In this document: in pieces, positions 1 through 11,639 of the stretch | How positions within the stretch are numbered: position 1 is the first letter of the stretch | Layout of the letters: each line of letters starts with the position of its first letter | Source of the DNA: Fagopyrum homotropicum | Taxonomy: Eukaryota > Streptophyta > Magnoliopsida > Caryophyllales > Polygonaceae | DNA: 64,000 nucleotides | Direction of reading: 5' to 3' | NCBI GenBank assembly: GCA_033239125.1 | Contig: BSWB01000002.1 | Coordinates: 160,797,909-160,861,908 of the forward strand | Made by a program: the position numbers and the translations under genes | Notes under the pieces: generated by a model | What the model was told of the DNA's origin: nothing | Databases searched by the model: none | Seen by the model: only the letters and a program-made list of their open reading frames with translations

Positions 1-645
1 ATGTCAGGCCAGACCGGTTTACAGGAAGGGCGCAATCCACTCCCATAGGGTACACGGATTGTGTGACCGATACTAGTACGGCTGGCTAGCAGGCTCAGAG
101 GCGAGGATGTATCGGTCCTCGTGTCACCTAGTTTCATATATATTATATCTATACGATTTGAGTGAATGACCATTATATTGAGATGAATAAATGGGTAAAT
201 GAGTGAAAACATGTTGATATGTTTATCTTTCCCTATGTGTGATTGTGCTTATGCATTACTCTATATATGTGTATGGATAGCTAATGGTTATTACCATGTT
301 GTAGATGCCCTACAGGATAGGCATGCTGTTGGGTGATCTAGCAAGGTGGCAGGCCGAGGACGTCTCGTACATAGGTTGTTGTGGGCTTTTGGGTTTGTTT
401 ATCTTTTCCCTCCTGTGTGAGGTTGGTCTTTTGTTACCTCCTGCGTGAGGTGTGATGTTTGTACTCGGCTGTGTGGTCTTACCTTTTGGGATGTACAATT
501 TTATACAGTTTTATGTATTTGTTTTCATATCTGTCAGTGCCATGTTGTAAGGTCCAGTGAACTTGTTGTCAGGCTAGGGTTAGGATCCATTGTGAGATCC
601 TAACCCAATGTGGCACTCCGAGTCCCGCGAATTCGGGGTGTTACA
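1..645 (-). repeat. LTR fragment, gypsy-like
   Basis: The right edge ends GGGGTGTTACA, the reverse complement of TGTAACACCCC, a common start of gypsy-type LTRs in plants. Read on the minus strand the LTR starts at 645 and runs off the left edge of the window. There is no credible coding frame in it. The family assignment rests on the terminal motif and general LTR appearance only. Confidence 0.5.
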
Positions 646-718
646 GTCCCGGCCCATCACGTGAATAACGTGGTAAATGAATACTCGTCAAAAGATCGCC
701 TAAATCACGGTCTCAAGG

Positions 719-890
719 GATTCCACGACCGTGGTTTAGGGCGTGAATTCGGATTACAGTGCCTCTCATCTTCCACGACCGTACTTTAGGCCGTGTAACT
801 CACTGGAATGCTCCACGCTCATGATGCCAAGATCCACGGTCGTGGTTTAGGGCGTGGACTCTTCTACGGCCGTATTTTAGGGCGTGGAAG
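719..890. repeat. Degenerate CCACGACCGTGG repeat cluster
   Basis: Four or more copies of a roughly 25-bp unit resembling TCCACGACCGTGGTTTAGGG occur near 720, 770, 830 and 863, with variable spacing. The core CCACGACCGTGG is close to palindromic. It lies just inside the LTR end and probably belongs to the same retroelement. Confidence 0.5.
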
Positions 891-1222
891 CATAGATTGC
901 TTGTGGTTCCCTTTGTATCGTGTCATTCTTCATCCTAGCTCCTTCTTTGGCTTCCTTAATGTGTTCCTAATCCTTGGATATGCTGAAATCCTCTCTTATC
1001 TCTCTCAAATGGTCCGATTTCAGCTCTTATTCACCTATAATCAATCACAAACTAATATAGACCTCCATATTGAAAATATAGATAAACAAGCTAACAAATG
1101 CTTTAATACCTTATCCATGAACACTATAATGAATGAAAAACAAGTAGAATGAGTGCCTAGAATATCGCAATATTTCATGCTAACAATGAGGCAAGTGAGA
1201 TGCAAACTTCGGCATTAGATGT

Positions 1223-2429
1223 ATGAGAGCCTTTAGGATGGAACCAAAAGTTCTACAACGTTTATGTGACGAATTGGAGACAAATTACGGTCTAAAACAA
1301 GGGCGTGACATGATTGTGTTGGAGAAGGTGGGTATTTTGTTGTACACATTAGCTTTGGGGATATCAAATCGAGACGTTTGTGAGAGATTTCAACGATCAG
1401 GGGAAACAATCAGTCGAACAATACACGAGGTTCTAGATGCAATCACAGGAATGTCAAGGGGGTACTCAGGACTTGCAAGTGATCTTCTACGACCGCGTGA
1501 CCCAACGTTTTCAAGCACACCTACACAGATTTTGGAAAATGAAAAGTACAGTTTTTTCGAGGTGTGGACTACAACTTCTAATAATATGTACAATAGAATA
1601 GTTAGGGCTATAAGATTCATAAGTTTAACCCCTATATCGTGATATGTGATCGTAATTACTGGGGTGCAAAGGATGCATAGACGGAACACACATTGATGCA
1701 ACGATCCCTGCAAAAGAGCAATTGTCATATAGAGGAAGGAAGGCCACGTGTACCTTTAACGTGATGGTTGTATGCGACCTTGATATGTACTTTACATTTG
1801 TTTCTGCCGGATGGGAGGGTTCAGCTCAGGATGCCCGTGTTCTCGATCATGCTCTTAAGACAAAATCATTCAACTTTCCCCATCCACCTGAAGGTATGAC
1901 CATTTAGATGAACTTGGTTTTAGTTTTTACATACATTAAGATAAAATGTACGTGATACCGCTGCTTCTAATTTAATGTACGAAAATACTATTTGGTCGAT
2001 AAAGGCTATCCAAACAAAAAAGGATACATGGTACCGTATACAAAGGTGAAGTATCACCGATCCCAATTTGAAGGCGTTGCTCCTAAGAACTACAAAGAGG
2101 GATTTAATAGGGTTCATTCCGGCATTTGTAGTGCAATTGAACGTGCGTTTGGTGTTTTGAAGAAAAGATGGAAGATACTAATGGTGATTCCTAGCTACAA
2201 CATCGAGACACAAATTAACATTATATTGGCATGCTTCGCACTTCATAATTTTTGTCTGTTGCATAAGGAGAACGATGAGTACTTTGACACGCTAGAGTCG
2301 AACCCTGCAGCTTACGAAGGACTATTCAATAGGGCTACAAGAGAAGAAGGTGATGATGCAAGTGTTGGTGGGATGGGTAGTGTTAGAGATGATATTGCAC
2401 AACGATTGTGGGAGAGTGCCTATTTCTGA
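1223..2429 (+). pseudogene. PIF/Harbinger transposase, broken
   Basis: Three blocks in order match a plant HARBI1-like DDE transposase. The block at 1223-1510 is the N-terminal helical region (VCERFQRSGETISRTIHEVL). The block at 1670-1905 has the first catalytic Asp (IDGTHIDATIPAKEQ) and the second (WEGSAQDARVL). The block at 1985-2429 has VDKGYPN and the catalytic Glu in ERAFGVLKKRW. The first catalytic block has lost the few residues usually preceding IDGTH. The junction before the third block reads TACGA where a 3' splice AG would be expected, and stops interrupt a continuous reading. It is therefore very likely inactive. This family normally inserts at TTA/TAA, but I could not fix terminal repeats or a target duplication. 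The Myb/SANT-like ORF at 4457 is the usual second protein of such elements. Confidence 0.85.
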
Positions 2430-2599
2430 TATATCGATTGTGTGATGGTATATGATTGACAACGATTTGGGTTGGTCTTAATATTTTGGTGCAAAATATT
2501 GCTGACTCAATTATATTTTGGTTCAGGCCTAGACGAATGCCATGTATGTTTATCTTATATTTTGGTTCAGCTCTTCATATTGTGGCGCTGATGAAGCTT

Positions 2600-3620
2600 T
2601 CTCTCTGTTTGTTATGTTTTGTGTGACAACAAGCCTTAAACTCACTCTTTATATTAAATGATTGACAACAAGCCTCTGGATTTTAGCCCAAATTTGATCA
2701 GCAAGCCTGTCTTTAAATGATTGACAGCAACATCTATTTTTTGTGACAATCTGAATTGTTGTACTTTGAGTAATGCTTGAAAAGGTATCTTAGAGTAATC
2801 TGAATTGCTTTACTTTAAATGATTGACAGCAAGAGATAATTTTTATGACAATCTGAATTGCTTTACTTTAAATGATTGACAGCAAGACTAGTGAATCTAT
2901 TGTGTTTCATTTGCTTGTTTTATCTTAGTTGCTTCAGTTTACTAGTTAAGATTGACAACAAATTTCTCCTTGTGGTCGATTGCAACTGTCATAGGAATAC
3001 TCAAAGAGATACCATCTGTTCATTAGGGTTTGTACCAGAGGGAAGCTTCTGTTTGACACCATCTGACTTGAGTAATGGTTGAAAAGCTTTTGTTTGACAC
3101 TATCTCTTGATCTGCAATCAATTACACTGAGATATGCTGTTGCTGGGATCTGAAATGCAAGTAATTGAATCTGCAATAGCCTTTGTAGCTTCTCTTTTGT
3201 TAGAATCTGTTCATGAAACTAATTTTAAAAGACCATATGATTCTGAAAAATTGAATGATGTTGAAGGGCTCAACATTCAGATTCTAAAGATCTTGATTTG
3301 CAATCAATTACACTGAGATATGCTTTTACATTCTTGTTTTGAGTCTATGGATGAAAAAAGCTTTAAAAAAAATTGTTCACATTTTTTTTGTAATTCAGCA
3401 GGCCGAGCCAAACTTATGTCGACAGGTGAAGCTGAATCTTCAATAATAAGCTTACAGGCGCCAAAAAAATACAAAGTTGGCAGCACTCTCATTTTCCTCT
3501 GCATCAGATCTACATTTTTTTTAGCTTGCAGGCGCCAAAAATACAAAGTTGACAGCACTTGGATCTTCAATAATAAGCAAACATAAAGTCTGGCAAGCCA
3601 AACTTCTGTCGACAGGTGAA
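2600..3620. repeat. Non-coding tract of reiterated short segments
   Basis: No gene is visible between the transposase and the Myb/SANT ORF. Several phrases recur. TTTAAATGATTGACAGCAA occurs three times with a shorter AAATGATTGACAACAA variant (2655-2885). TGCAATCAATTACACTGAGA occurs near 3113 and 3298. GTCGACAGGTGAAGCTGA occurs near 3418 and 3608. CAGGCGCCAAAAA occurs near 3456 and 3530. The pattern looks like local duplication inside a transposon interior. Confidence 0.55.
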
Positions 3621-4456
3621 GCTGACTTTCTAGTGAAGATGACTTGAAGCTGCATGATTCTCAATATAGCACCTTGCAATCATCTCCAATGCAGTTCCAT
3701 TGCAGTTCCTCAAGCAAGCTGGCTTTCTGCTTCTACTACGGTTTCCTGAAGTTTTGACATGATAAAAGTCATCAGGTTAAACTATAAACTATCATCAAAG
3801 ATTGTATTAAAAACAATACAAACATATGTCACCTTGTACCCTGATTGTAGTAAAAACAATACCTCTAGTTTAGCCTGCTTCTTCTACAGTTTCTTGAAGC
3901 TTCTGCTTCTTCTACAGCTTCTTCTACAGCTGTAGTAATGCTATTTGAAAAAACTTGTATGCTGCATAAATGTTCATACTGATGCATATCCTAAGTTCCT
4001 AGTATGGATCAGTTAAGTCACTATCCTAAGTTCCTAAGATAAATTTCTTTAATTATGATCAGGTTAACAACATAGAGAATCGATCACCAAGGGATCTTTC
4101 TTCAAGTGTTGTCAATGAAAATCAATGGCATCCAAGTGCGGTCAATGACACAGAAAGTTACTTACGAAATGACAACACTTGGATCCAAAGCTAACTTTCT
4201 TTAATTTGGCATAGTTCTCATTCTAAATTTTTGGCAGCAACAAAATTAAAAGCTTTTGTAGTAGCTACTTATGAAATGTGAAAACAATAAATACTTGTAC
4301 CCTTCGATGTTTACTTGTCAATGACATGTTGATAGGCCTATGCAGTAGCTATTTATGAAATGTCATTGTTCATCAACAGAAGGAAAAGCTTATGAAGCAT
4401 TCTCCCACTATAAATTGTGAGAGAATGATTCATATAGTCAATTACACCGTTCCATA

Positions 4457-4714
4457 ATGGCTTCATCATCTAACTTCAAATGGATTGATGAAACATCAAT
4501 TATCTTATTGGAGATATGTGCAGAAGCTGATGTTAGGGAGGTTGAATTTGCGAGAGGTTATTATAATTGGCTAACAATTGCTTCAGAATTTGGTAGGAGA
4601 AGTGGAACAAATGTTCCTTCGGTGAGGCTACGTTATAGGCTGTCTTTGTTGAAAAAAGAGTTTGGAATTTGGAGAGCAATACTAAATGCTTCCGGTATTT
4701 CCTTTATCATATAA
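4457..4714 (+). CDS. Myb/SANT-like domain ORF of a Harbinger element (partial)
   Basis: An 85-residue ORF beginning MASSSNFKWIDE matches the Myb/SANT-like domain found in ORF1 of plant PIF/Harbinger elements and in domesticated relatives. A conserved Trp near the N-terminus is followed by YYNWLTIASEF, a helix with RLRYRLSLLKKEF, and the closing WRAILNASGI. In these transposons the protein binds the element ends and recruits the transposase. The frame stops right after the domain, so this is either one exon or a truncated copy. It lies on the same strand as the transposase remains, about 2 kb downstream, supporting one degraded element. Confidence 0.65.
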   Translation: MASSSNFKWIDETSIILLEICAEADVREVEFARGYYNWLTIASEFGRRSGTNVPSVRLRYRLSLLKKEFGIWRAILNASGISFII

Positions 4715-5228
4715 ATGTGGGTATATTGTAGGACTTTCCATGTTGTGAAATTTTCCGCCACAAACAAATGAATGTCAACGTGGAGAAGTGGTGTGCGGAA
4801 GTGTTTATGTAGCAGTAATAGGTGTTTCCTAATCCATGTACTTCTCCGGGTTAGAGGGCTTGTGGTTGTTCTCAGGTGTATCATACCCCATGTTTACATT
4901 GGTTGTGGTTGGTAAGAGGTGTTTCCTAAGAAGTTTATGATGTGTTAGTTTCAAATATCAAGTGTTTGTACCCATGACTGTAGTTTATGTCATAACAACC
5001 ACATTGCTAGTTTTAAATATCAAACATCTCTAACACAATATAACAGCACACAACCAACCACATACAATACATTATTTGACCAATAACAAGCACACAATTT
5101 TGTATTTCACATTTCAAACATACAAAAATACCAAAAGTTGTCTTTCAAATCATGCCAAATGATAACTTGGTTTTAGCTAGAATAATCTTCAACTACACAT
5201 ACGGTGTTCAACTAGCAGCAAGTTAATC

Positions 5229-5786
5229 CTAAAACATAATATCATGAGCTGCACATAATACAAGTAAAACACAAGCAACAATTAGGCATTTGTAGAGACG
5301 TTTTGCGGATAGTGCGTGTTTTGTACCAAAGATCTTGCATTGGTCGAGTTCAACAGAAAGCCGAATGTTTGATACTTGCAGCGCAGTCTGGTGCTCAATC
5401 AAGTTGTTGATTTCTCCATTACTTTGTTCTCTTGCCTTCTCTGCAGATTGAATTTGTCGACGAGCTTCGTCAAGTTCACCTTTCACTGTAGTTAATTCAT
5501 CCCTCAGATCACGTGCTATCTCTTGTATGGTACTCACCTCCGGGTTGCCTGAACGATCGTCTATCAACTCGTTATTAGTGTATTCAAGCAATTCCTACAA
5601 TGTAAAGAGATGATAGTAAGCATCACTTAAAACACACTCGTAAGAAAATAGTATAGATCATATACATACACGATATTCCAGGTCTATAGATCTACTAGTA
5701 GTAGAGGAACTCTCGGAACCCCAACCCCATGATGCGTAGTAGCCATCAACTAGTGGCTCGATAGTGTCAAAATCCATGTCCTCCAT
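5229..5786 (-). CDS. Putative coiled-coil tail-anchored protein, two exons
   Basis: Exon 1 is 5786-5670 (39 codons from MEDMDFDTIEP, ending in GT-rich splice site GTATGT). Exon 2 is 5594-5229 (after a TTGTAG acceptor). Joined they give 160 residues with no internal stop. The N-terminus is acidic, with a Trp/Ser-rich stretch (YYASWGWGSESSSTTSR). Residues about 60-130 are charged and heptad-like (RDLRDELTTVKGELDEARRQ), typical of a coiled coil. The last 20 or so residues are hydrophobic (CLIVACVLLVLC) after a Lys/Arg patch, as in tail-anchored membrane proteins. I do not recognise the family. It lies on the opposite strand 0.5 kb from the Myb/SANT ORF, so it may belong to the transposon or be a host gene beside it. 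Gene structure is inferred from splice motifs only. Confidence 0.5.
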
Positions 5787-5882
5787 GTTCTCTGTTGTAG
5801 TACGACGGGTGTTATATAAACTAATTAGATCCAACTTTGCAATAAAATAAAAGTGGATAAACTTGTGCTTGGAAAATGCCAA

Positions 5883-7476
5883 TAGAATAAAACATGATAA
5901 GTCATCACTGCAATTTTTTTAACTTGATCCATTATAAAGTAATGATAGACATTACTGCAATGAAGAACATTCACACAATCACTTACATCCTTACAATGGT
6001 TGAGGCTAAAAAAAATTAATAGATTTACCTACAAATGGCTCGTGCTCACACAAGAAGAAAATTTCATTAATAAAAAATTAACAGCTGCAAATTGCTCAGG
6101 CTCACAAAAGAAGAGAATTATAGTAATCAAATGACTCATGCTCAGGCTCACAGAAGAAGAGAGTTCCTTAACTTGGACTTGCAAAAGAAAATATTATATT
6201 TTCTAAAGCTTGTATGAAATCTGCTTGGGTAACATTCTTTGGACATTACCAAGTTCATTCAACCTTATTTGACAATCGACCTATACACACTAAACTCCCA
6301 TGGCAAGCAAGCCAATAAAAATGAGAATCTGAATTCTAGCAGAGTCATTCATTGCCCTCATTACAGCCGGATGGCAAAGCACAATACTAGACATAGAATT
6401 ATTGTCAATCCAGCCTAACCTGGAATAGAGTTTACAAATAAGTTGCATAAAGAGCACGAAGAGAATTACAATATGATGACTCAGGATGAGGCTCAAAAAA
6501 TCAACATTTACATAATACCAAACAACAAGAATTTGGATTGCAGATTATTAGTTGGTGCACTCAATTCTCTTTGTGAATCACTTGCATTCTAACTCTTATG
6601 GTTTCAGCAAATATGTTCTACATGTTTTGAACCTTAAATTAATAATGAAGTGATGAAAGGAAGATCATGAAATTAATGGTGGAGTGGCAAGTTATAGTTC
6701 TACAAACAAGGCACACACATTTTCTGAGATTTGGACTTAAAAATGGCATCAATCTCAACTCTTCACATAATTTATTCAACTGACCTTAAAGAAAGGATGG
6801 CATTTTGCAATCAACAACAACCACTAGTCCCATGTGTAGTCCCAAATGGCATCATTTGATTGTAAGCTTTGCAAAGGATGGTGTTTTGCAATCAACAACA
6901 ACAAAAAATGAGCCATTATAGCTAATGCATAAACGGAAGAAATTAAACAGATTTTTCAACTTCAGCTTGCACAAAGGGAATAAATTAACAATTTTACCTT
7001 CAAATGAAGCTTGAGGCTAAACTGTGCTTGTAAACCTACACAGAAATTAACACATTTACCTCCAAAGAAGATTTAGGTTAGACATAAAAATGGAATTTTA
7101 GGGTTACAGAAGGCCGGAAGAAGAAGGAATGTCATGAATCTTTTCACATTTTAGGTTTTTTACAGAAACAATCGTAAAATTGCAATTTTAGTACTTGCTT
7201 GTGCGTTTTTTCCCGAAATTTATCGTTCAAAAAAAGTAATATAATAAATTTAATACACACTTTCAATCCAATTATACTTGCATAGTACACCACCAACAAG
7301 TTCAATAACAATCAACACAAAAATGAACAAGTCCAAATACCTAAAAAACAATAAGTATCATTACAGTCAAGTTAGTCCTACAAACTTGTGTTACAAACGA
7401 ATATAACTCGTCAAAATTCTCCAAACAAACTAAATGAACAATTAGAATATGTAACACTCAAAACAATATAAATTAT

Positions 7477-7480
<4 letters not shown>
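5883..7480. other. AT-rich stretch without a recognisable gene
   Basis: I see no coding frame with family resemblance. Two related segments near 6795 and 6878 share GGATGG..TTTTGCAATCAA, so local duplication has occurred. It may be the far side of the Harbinger element or upstream sequence of the minus-strand ORF at 5229-5786. Confidence 0.4.

Positions 7481-7508
<28 letters not shown>
7481..7508. repeat. (AT)n microsatellite
   Basis: About 14 dinucleotide AT units in a row. Confidence 0.9.
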
Positions 7509-7513
<5 letters not shown>

Positions 7514-7529
7514 TATGTATAAAACTATA

Positions 7530-7680
7530 TACGGGTCGGGCCGGGTTAGCCCGCGGGCCAAAATGTTTACCCGTACCCGTCTCATCAAGATGCGGGTCGG
7601 ATCAGGCCCAAACGGGTCAAACTTACTACCCATATCCATGTTTATTCCCGGACGGGCGGGCTGGATGGGCCTGGCCGGTT
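7530..7680. repeat. GGGTCGGG / CCCGTACCCG short-repeat island
   Basis: A roughly 150-bp GC-rich island in AT-rich surroundings, composed of variants of CGGGTCGGGC, ACCCGTACCCG and AAACGGGTCAAAC. It resembles the subterminal repeat regions of the hAT-like elements described elsewhere in this window, but I could not fix ends or a target duplication here. Confidence 0.5.
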
Positions 7681-7979
7681 TTGTACCGGTCTAATTCCTA
7701 CCAGCGGAGTGGCATCCAAAGATGTATTTGACTTGAAAAGTTGAGGAAAATTGTGAAGTTGAGATTATCTATGCGCAACTATGCAAGGAACACAATCTTG
7801 ACACTCATACGGACAACATTTGCTTAAGATCGGTCACTAAGTTACGGTTTAGTTTATTCGCTTCAGCTATCCAGTTTTCCAAATTTTGATGTCGCCTACT
7901 ACAAATAATCGAACCAATCACGGTTTGACTAGTATACATAAAAGGTTGGATTGTTTGGGTTGAATACCCGTTCTTGATT

Positions 7980-8060
7980 AGGTCTAGTAAGCATCTCAAA
8001 AACACTGGATAAAACAACGACCCAAAATTGTAGTTGTTCGCTCCAAACGGTGTGTGCAAG
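7980..8060 (-). pseudogene. ENT nucleoside transporter relic, part 2
   Basis: On the minus strand the frame reads GSLFYPVFLRCLLD, resembling RLLFYPLFLGCLHG in the two intact nucleoside transporters of this window. In those genes this stretch follows IAVGAT directly. Here IAVGAT lies 1.7 kb away (9772-9826) on the far side of an LTR-like insertion. Similarity is lost beyond this short block. The call depends on the two fragments being read together. Confidence 0.4.
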
Positions 8061-8065
8061 CTTTA

Positions 8066-9771
8066 AATTTATATCCCAAGAAATATGCTTAAACAAGGAT
8101 GTGAACCCGCAGTGTACGGATCAATTATAGTAAAAGCAAGAATTCTGGGGTGTCGATCTCAAGGACTTAGGTTAAACTAAGCAAGTATAGGTCATCTATG
8201 TAACTAATAATCACAAAAGCGATTAAAGCAGTCAAAAAGATGATAATAAGGTCAATTAAAGGGAATATGCAAATTCTAGGGATTAAAGCATCTAGTTGTG
8301 GTTCCAACTCAAGATCTCAAGATAAGCGGACAAAGCTGAGATTTTGCAAAGGGAAGGTGTTTCTAAAGTGGAATAGATCACTAGGTAAGTCTCACTACTC
8401 GCTAACTCCAAACCAAAAGCTCCTATTACCGGGTAAGTCTCAAGGTACTAAGGAAAGGAATTATAATCTCAAAGCAACACACCAACTAAGGGAATAGAAT
8501 CAACCTTTACCGGGTAAGTCTCAGGCTAACTCACAAAGATGGAATGAAGGCACACTCAAACCCCAATAAAGGATAAACCTTTATTACCTACACTTATGAT
8601 CATGGGTAAACAAACTAAGGAATCACCGGGTAAGTCTCATCTTAGGCTTGCATTGAACCAGGAAAGGTGTAATAAGAATAGGATTTGACAAACTATAACA
8701 CTTAACTCTCAGTTACGGATCAGAAAAGGTCACCTCGGTCAGTCAAGTTCCACCCCGGCCGAGATGTTCATCGACTGAACGAGGTACTCTAGGGTTAAGG
8801 TTAAAGACTCGAACTTTCAGGGTCCTACTGGGATTAAGATTATTCTATCATCGTCTTTCCCACAACTTTCAGCCAATCACCCTAGAATCGCACAAGGAAA
8901 TTAGTCACTTATCATCATGAAAGCAATAATCAAATATATGAGAAGGGAATGAATATTTGAACACAAAAACCTTAAGAACAAGGCTTCAATAACTGAATCA
9001 AATATCAAACAAATCAGCGTTACTTGGATCACAAATCCAACAAGACAATAAAACCAAAAGGAATCTAAGAAATTTTTACAAACTCCTTCAAAAGCTATCT
9101 TAAAGCTATGAACTTCCTTCCTTCAATCTTCCAGAAAATCCTCTCTTTGCTGGTTATTTTTAGCCTCCAAGCATGGTTGAACTTGTGGAAAATCCAACCC
9201 TTTATATAGGAGAATTATCTTCCAAAGATAATAATATCTTAAAAAGATAATTTCCTAATAAAATATATCTTATCTCCAAAATAAATCTCCTAAATATATG
9301 ATCTTCCTTCCAGAAATCCAGCCCAAAAATATAAGATCTCTCCTTCCAAAAATAAAAGATCTCATCCAAATAAAATATATCTCGCCGCGTCAGGGTATTC
9401 GCCTCGGCCGGCACGCTCCTTTAGATCACCTCGGTCGAGGTGACACTGTAGCTGACCGAGGTGAATCTCAGTTGAAGGTGAAATCTCTTAAATCTTGTCC
9501 AAAGTAAATCTTCTTTGTTAATTCCTTGCTTTCTAAGTTCTCTTTTAAGCTCCTGAATGTAGCTCCAATGACTCATTTGCTCCTTAGCTCCATTTCGGCC
9601 CAAAATGTGTCATTTTACCTACGATTACAACGAAACTAGGTGTAGACCTCGATTCCCGTGAAGGTAAATGAAATGGCAATATAATCACACAATATACATT
9701 CAAATATGCAGATTATTGAAGATAACACGTCTAAACAAGTCCCAAAATATAGACTATAATACATGCTATCA
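8066..9771 (-). mobile_element. Probable LTR-retrotransposon sequence (solo LTR?)
   Basis: On the minus strand this stretch begins TGATAGCATGTATTATAGTC and towards its far end contains a GCGGGTTCACA motif, both reminiscent of long LTRs of Tat-type gypsy elements. There is no gag-pol coding. Several copies of the phrase CCGGGTAAGTCTCA (8427-8640) and of a TCGGCCGAGGTG-like phrase (8740, 9430) lie inside. I found no convincing 5-bp target duplication, so the exact ends are uncertain. It separates two pieces of an ENT relic. Confidence 0.45.
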
Positions 9772-9826
9772 GTAGCTCCAACCGCAATTTTCTTGGTAGA
9801 TAGATTGCAAGTTAAATATTTCCCTG
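9772..9826 (-). pseudogene. ENT nucleoside transporter relic, part 1
   Basis: The minus strand encodes GKYLTCNLSTKKIAVGAT, close to GKSLTAVYLLENEKIAVGAT of the intact copies at 23 and 33 kb. A stop codon precedes it in frame. It is a very short, decayed remnant of a third ENT copy. Confidence 0.45.
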
Positions 9827-9832
9827 GTCAAG

Positions 9833-11090
9833 TAACATAATTGAAATGAAGTGTATGATATTTGTTTTCTAACTAGTTAAAATTATATTTTTTTAATATA
9901 TATGGATATGCAGAACCCGAATATATGATTTTATCCAACTATCCGTTTTTATACATATATCCATTTTATAACATGGTTCGTAACCGGGGATTTAGAATTA
10001 AAATGAATATCATTTTTACGATTTCTCTTATTTGATCTATCCTATTTTATGAAATAGATCGAATTGGCTTAATTTTCCTTACTATGCGTTGTCGGCGCCC
10101 ATTTCCTTTTTTTAAAAAAATCGGAAGGGAGCAACACATAAGCAAACATCTAGTAGTTTTTAAAGATCCCATCCCTATGTATATATCCCAAGAAGTTTAT
10201 TTGTATGGTTTCAAAACATAAGAAGGCTGACCGATTGCACAAATGTCTACAACAAACTCAAACACAGAGAACCCAAACCCAATTTCACATAAAACCCTAA
10301 TTCAAGGTTTGGGTTTTTCATTTGCAATCAATATTTCACATACACAAACCAGAACAATAATCAATGATTCAAACTGAAACAAAAGCAGATAAAATGTAGA
10401 AAAATACCTTGTTAGAATAGTTGTGAAGCGGCACAACACTATTTGTCTGGATTAGGGTTGAAGGTAGCAACGAGTTTCCTCTCACTGACGACGACGACAG
10501 CAAACTAATCTGTCGAGGGCAACAACGACTTTGAAGGCGGGAGCATGCATCATCATAGAGGTCAATTACACTATGCCCTTGTCATTCAAATACCGCTTGA
10601 TTTGTATGCGACTGGATATGTATAGCCTTTCAAACGTATCAGAAAATTACGATATACATGTAATACATTTGATACGATTTCCGAATCTAGGTATCTTAAT
10701 AGGGTTTTAGTAAGATAATATAAAATAATATTGGGATTACTCATTTGATGTGAACGCTAAATTTAATATCCGTATATAATTTTACTTTGTTTATTAAAAA
10801 CAATTTAATAAAATATTTTTTAAGTCAAATAACATAATTAAAAACCGTGTATGATATTTTATTTTCTAACTAATTAAAATAATATATAACTATTTGGTAG
10901 ATACGGATATACGAGTATCTGGATATATGTGTTCTAACCTATTAAAATTTAATTTTTAATTAGATATTGTTTCCATAATTAATACATATTGTTTCTACCT
11001 ATACATACTTAAATCATTTTACAAATTTGACTCCCGCTCACGTGCACCAAGCTATTCGGTGCATATGGAAGGTCTCTGAATAAACCGGTT
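9833..11090. other. AT-rich, no recognisable gene
   Basis: I see only AT-rich sequence with short TATCCG/CGGATA phrases (9895-9970 and 10880-10930) like the island at 28.6-29.3 kb. No coding frame is supported. Confidence 0.4.
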
Positions 11091-11099
11091 CCGATAGCC

Positions 11100-11560
11100 G
11101 AACTCTTGTCTCGTAAAAGACCTCCATCCAGATGTGAACAAACTTTGGGTGGAAGTGGATGTCAAGTTCTTCATTGAAGTGGTCGAAGGAAAGCGACTAA
11201 ACACGTTGTATAATGAAGTTGTCGTTCATAGCATCAGACTTCTACTAGCCAAGTTTCCAGAGAGACCGAGATTGACGTTTATACACAGAGGGTAATACGG
11301 CAGTTGATGCACTCGTCAAGTTCTTGCACGAGAATCCAACTATAGTTTGGAGTAGATGTGATAGCCTCTTACCGGATTCGGTTACTCAAATTACGCGTCG
11401 AGACTCGAGAGTGTCAAGGCTACACTTACACTAGGAAATCATCTACGTTCGTACGTCAACAACCTTGCGTCACACGATCCTCTACGTTCCAACAAAATCA
11501 TCTGCAGTCATTTTCAGTACTTCTTCGTTCATTTGTATCTTTTAAAAGAAATTGTAACTT
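11100..11560 (+). pseudogene. RNase H-like (LINE) C-terminal relic, copy 1
   Basis: A frame in 11130-11420 reads FFIEVVEGKRLNTLYNEVVV, then FIHREGNTAVDALVKFL. This resembles the end of the RNase H domain of plant non-LTR elements, where a conserved HxxREGNxxADALA signature occurs (ADALA has become VDALV). The DNA that follows (GTACGTCAACAACCTTGCGT and onwards) recurs after the second copy at 22.2-22.6 kb, so it is probably the shared 3' region. Frameshifts and lack of upstream reverse transcriptase show it is dead. Confidence 0.5.
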
Positions 11561-11639
11561 GATGTTAGAGATTAGGCCTTCGTTAGTTAGTATTAAGTAA
11601 TTTTCAATAAATTATTCAGTGATCGTCATTGAAAATGGG

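Noticed and set aside
4633..4884. Minus-strand ORF opposite the Myb/SANT frame
   Set aside because: It overlaps the domain-bearing plus-strand frame and shows no family resemblance.
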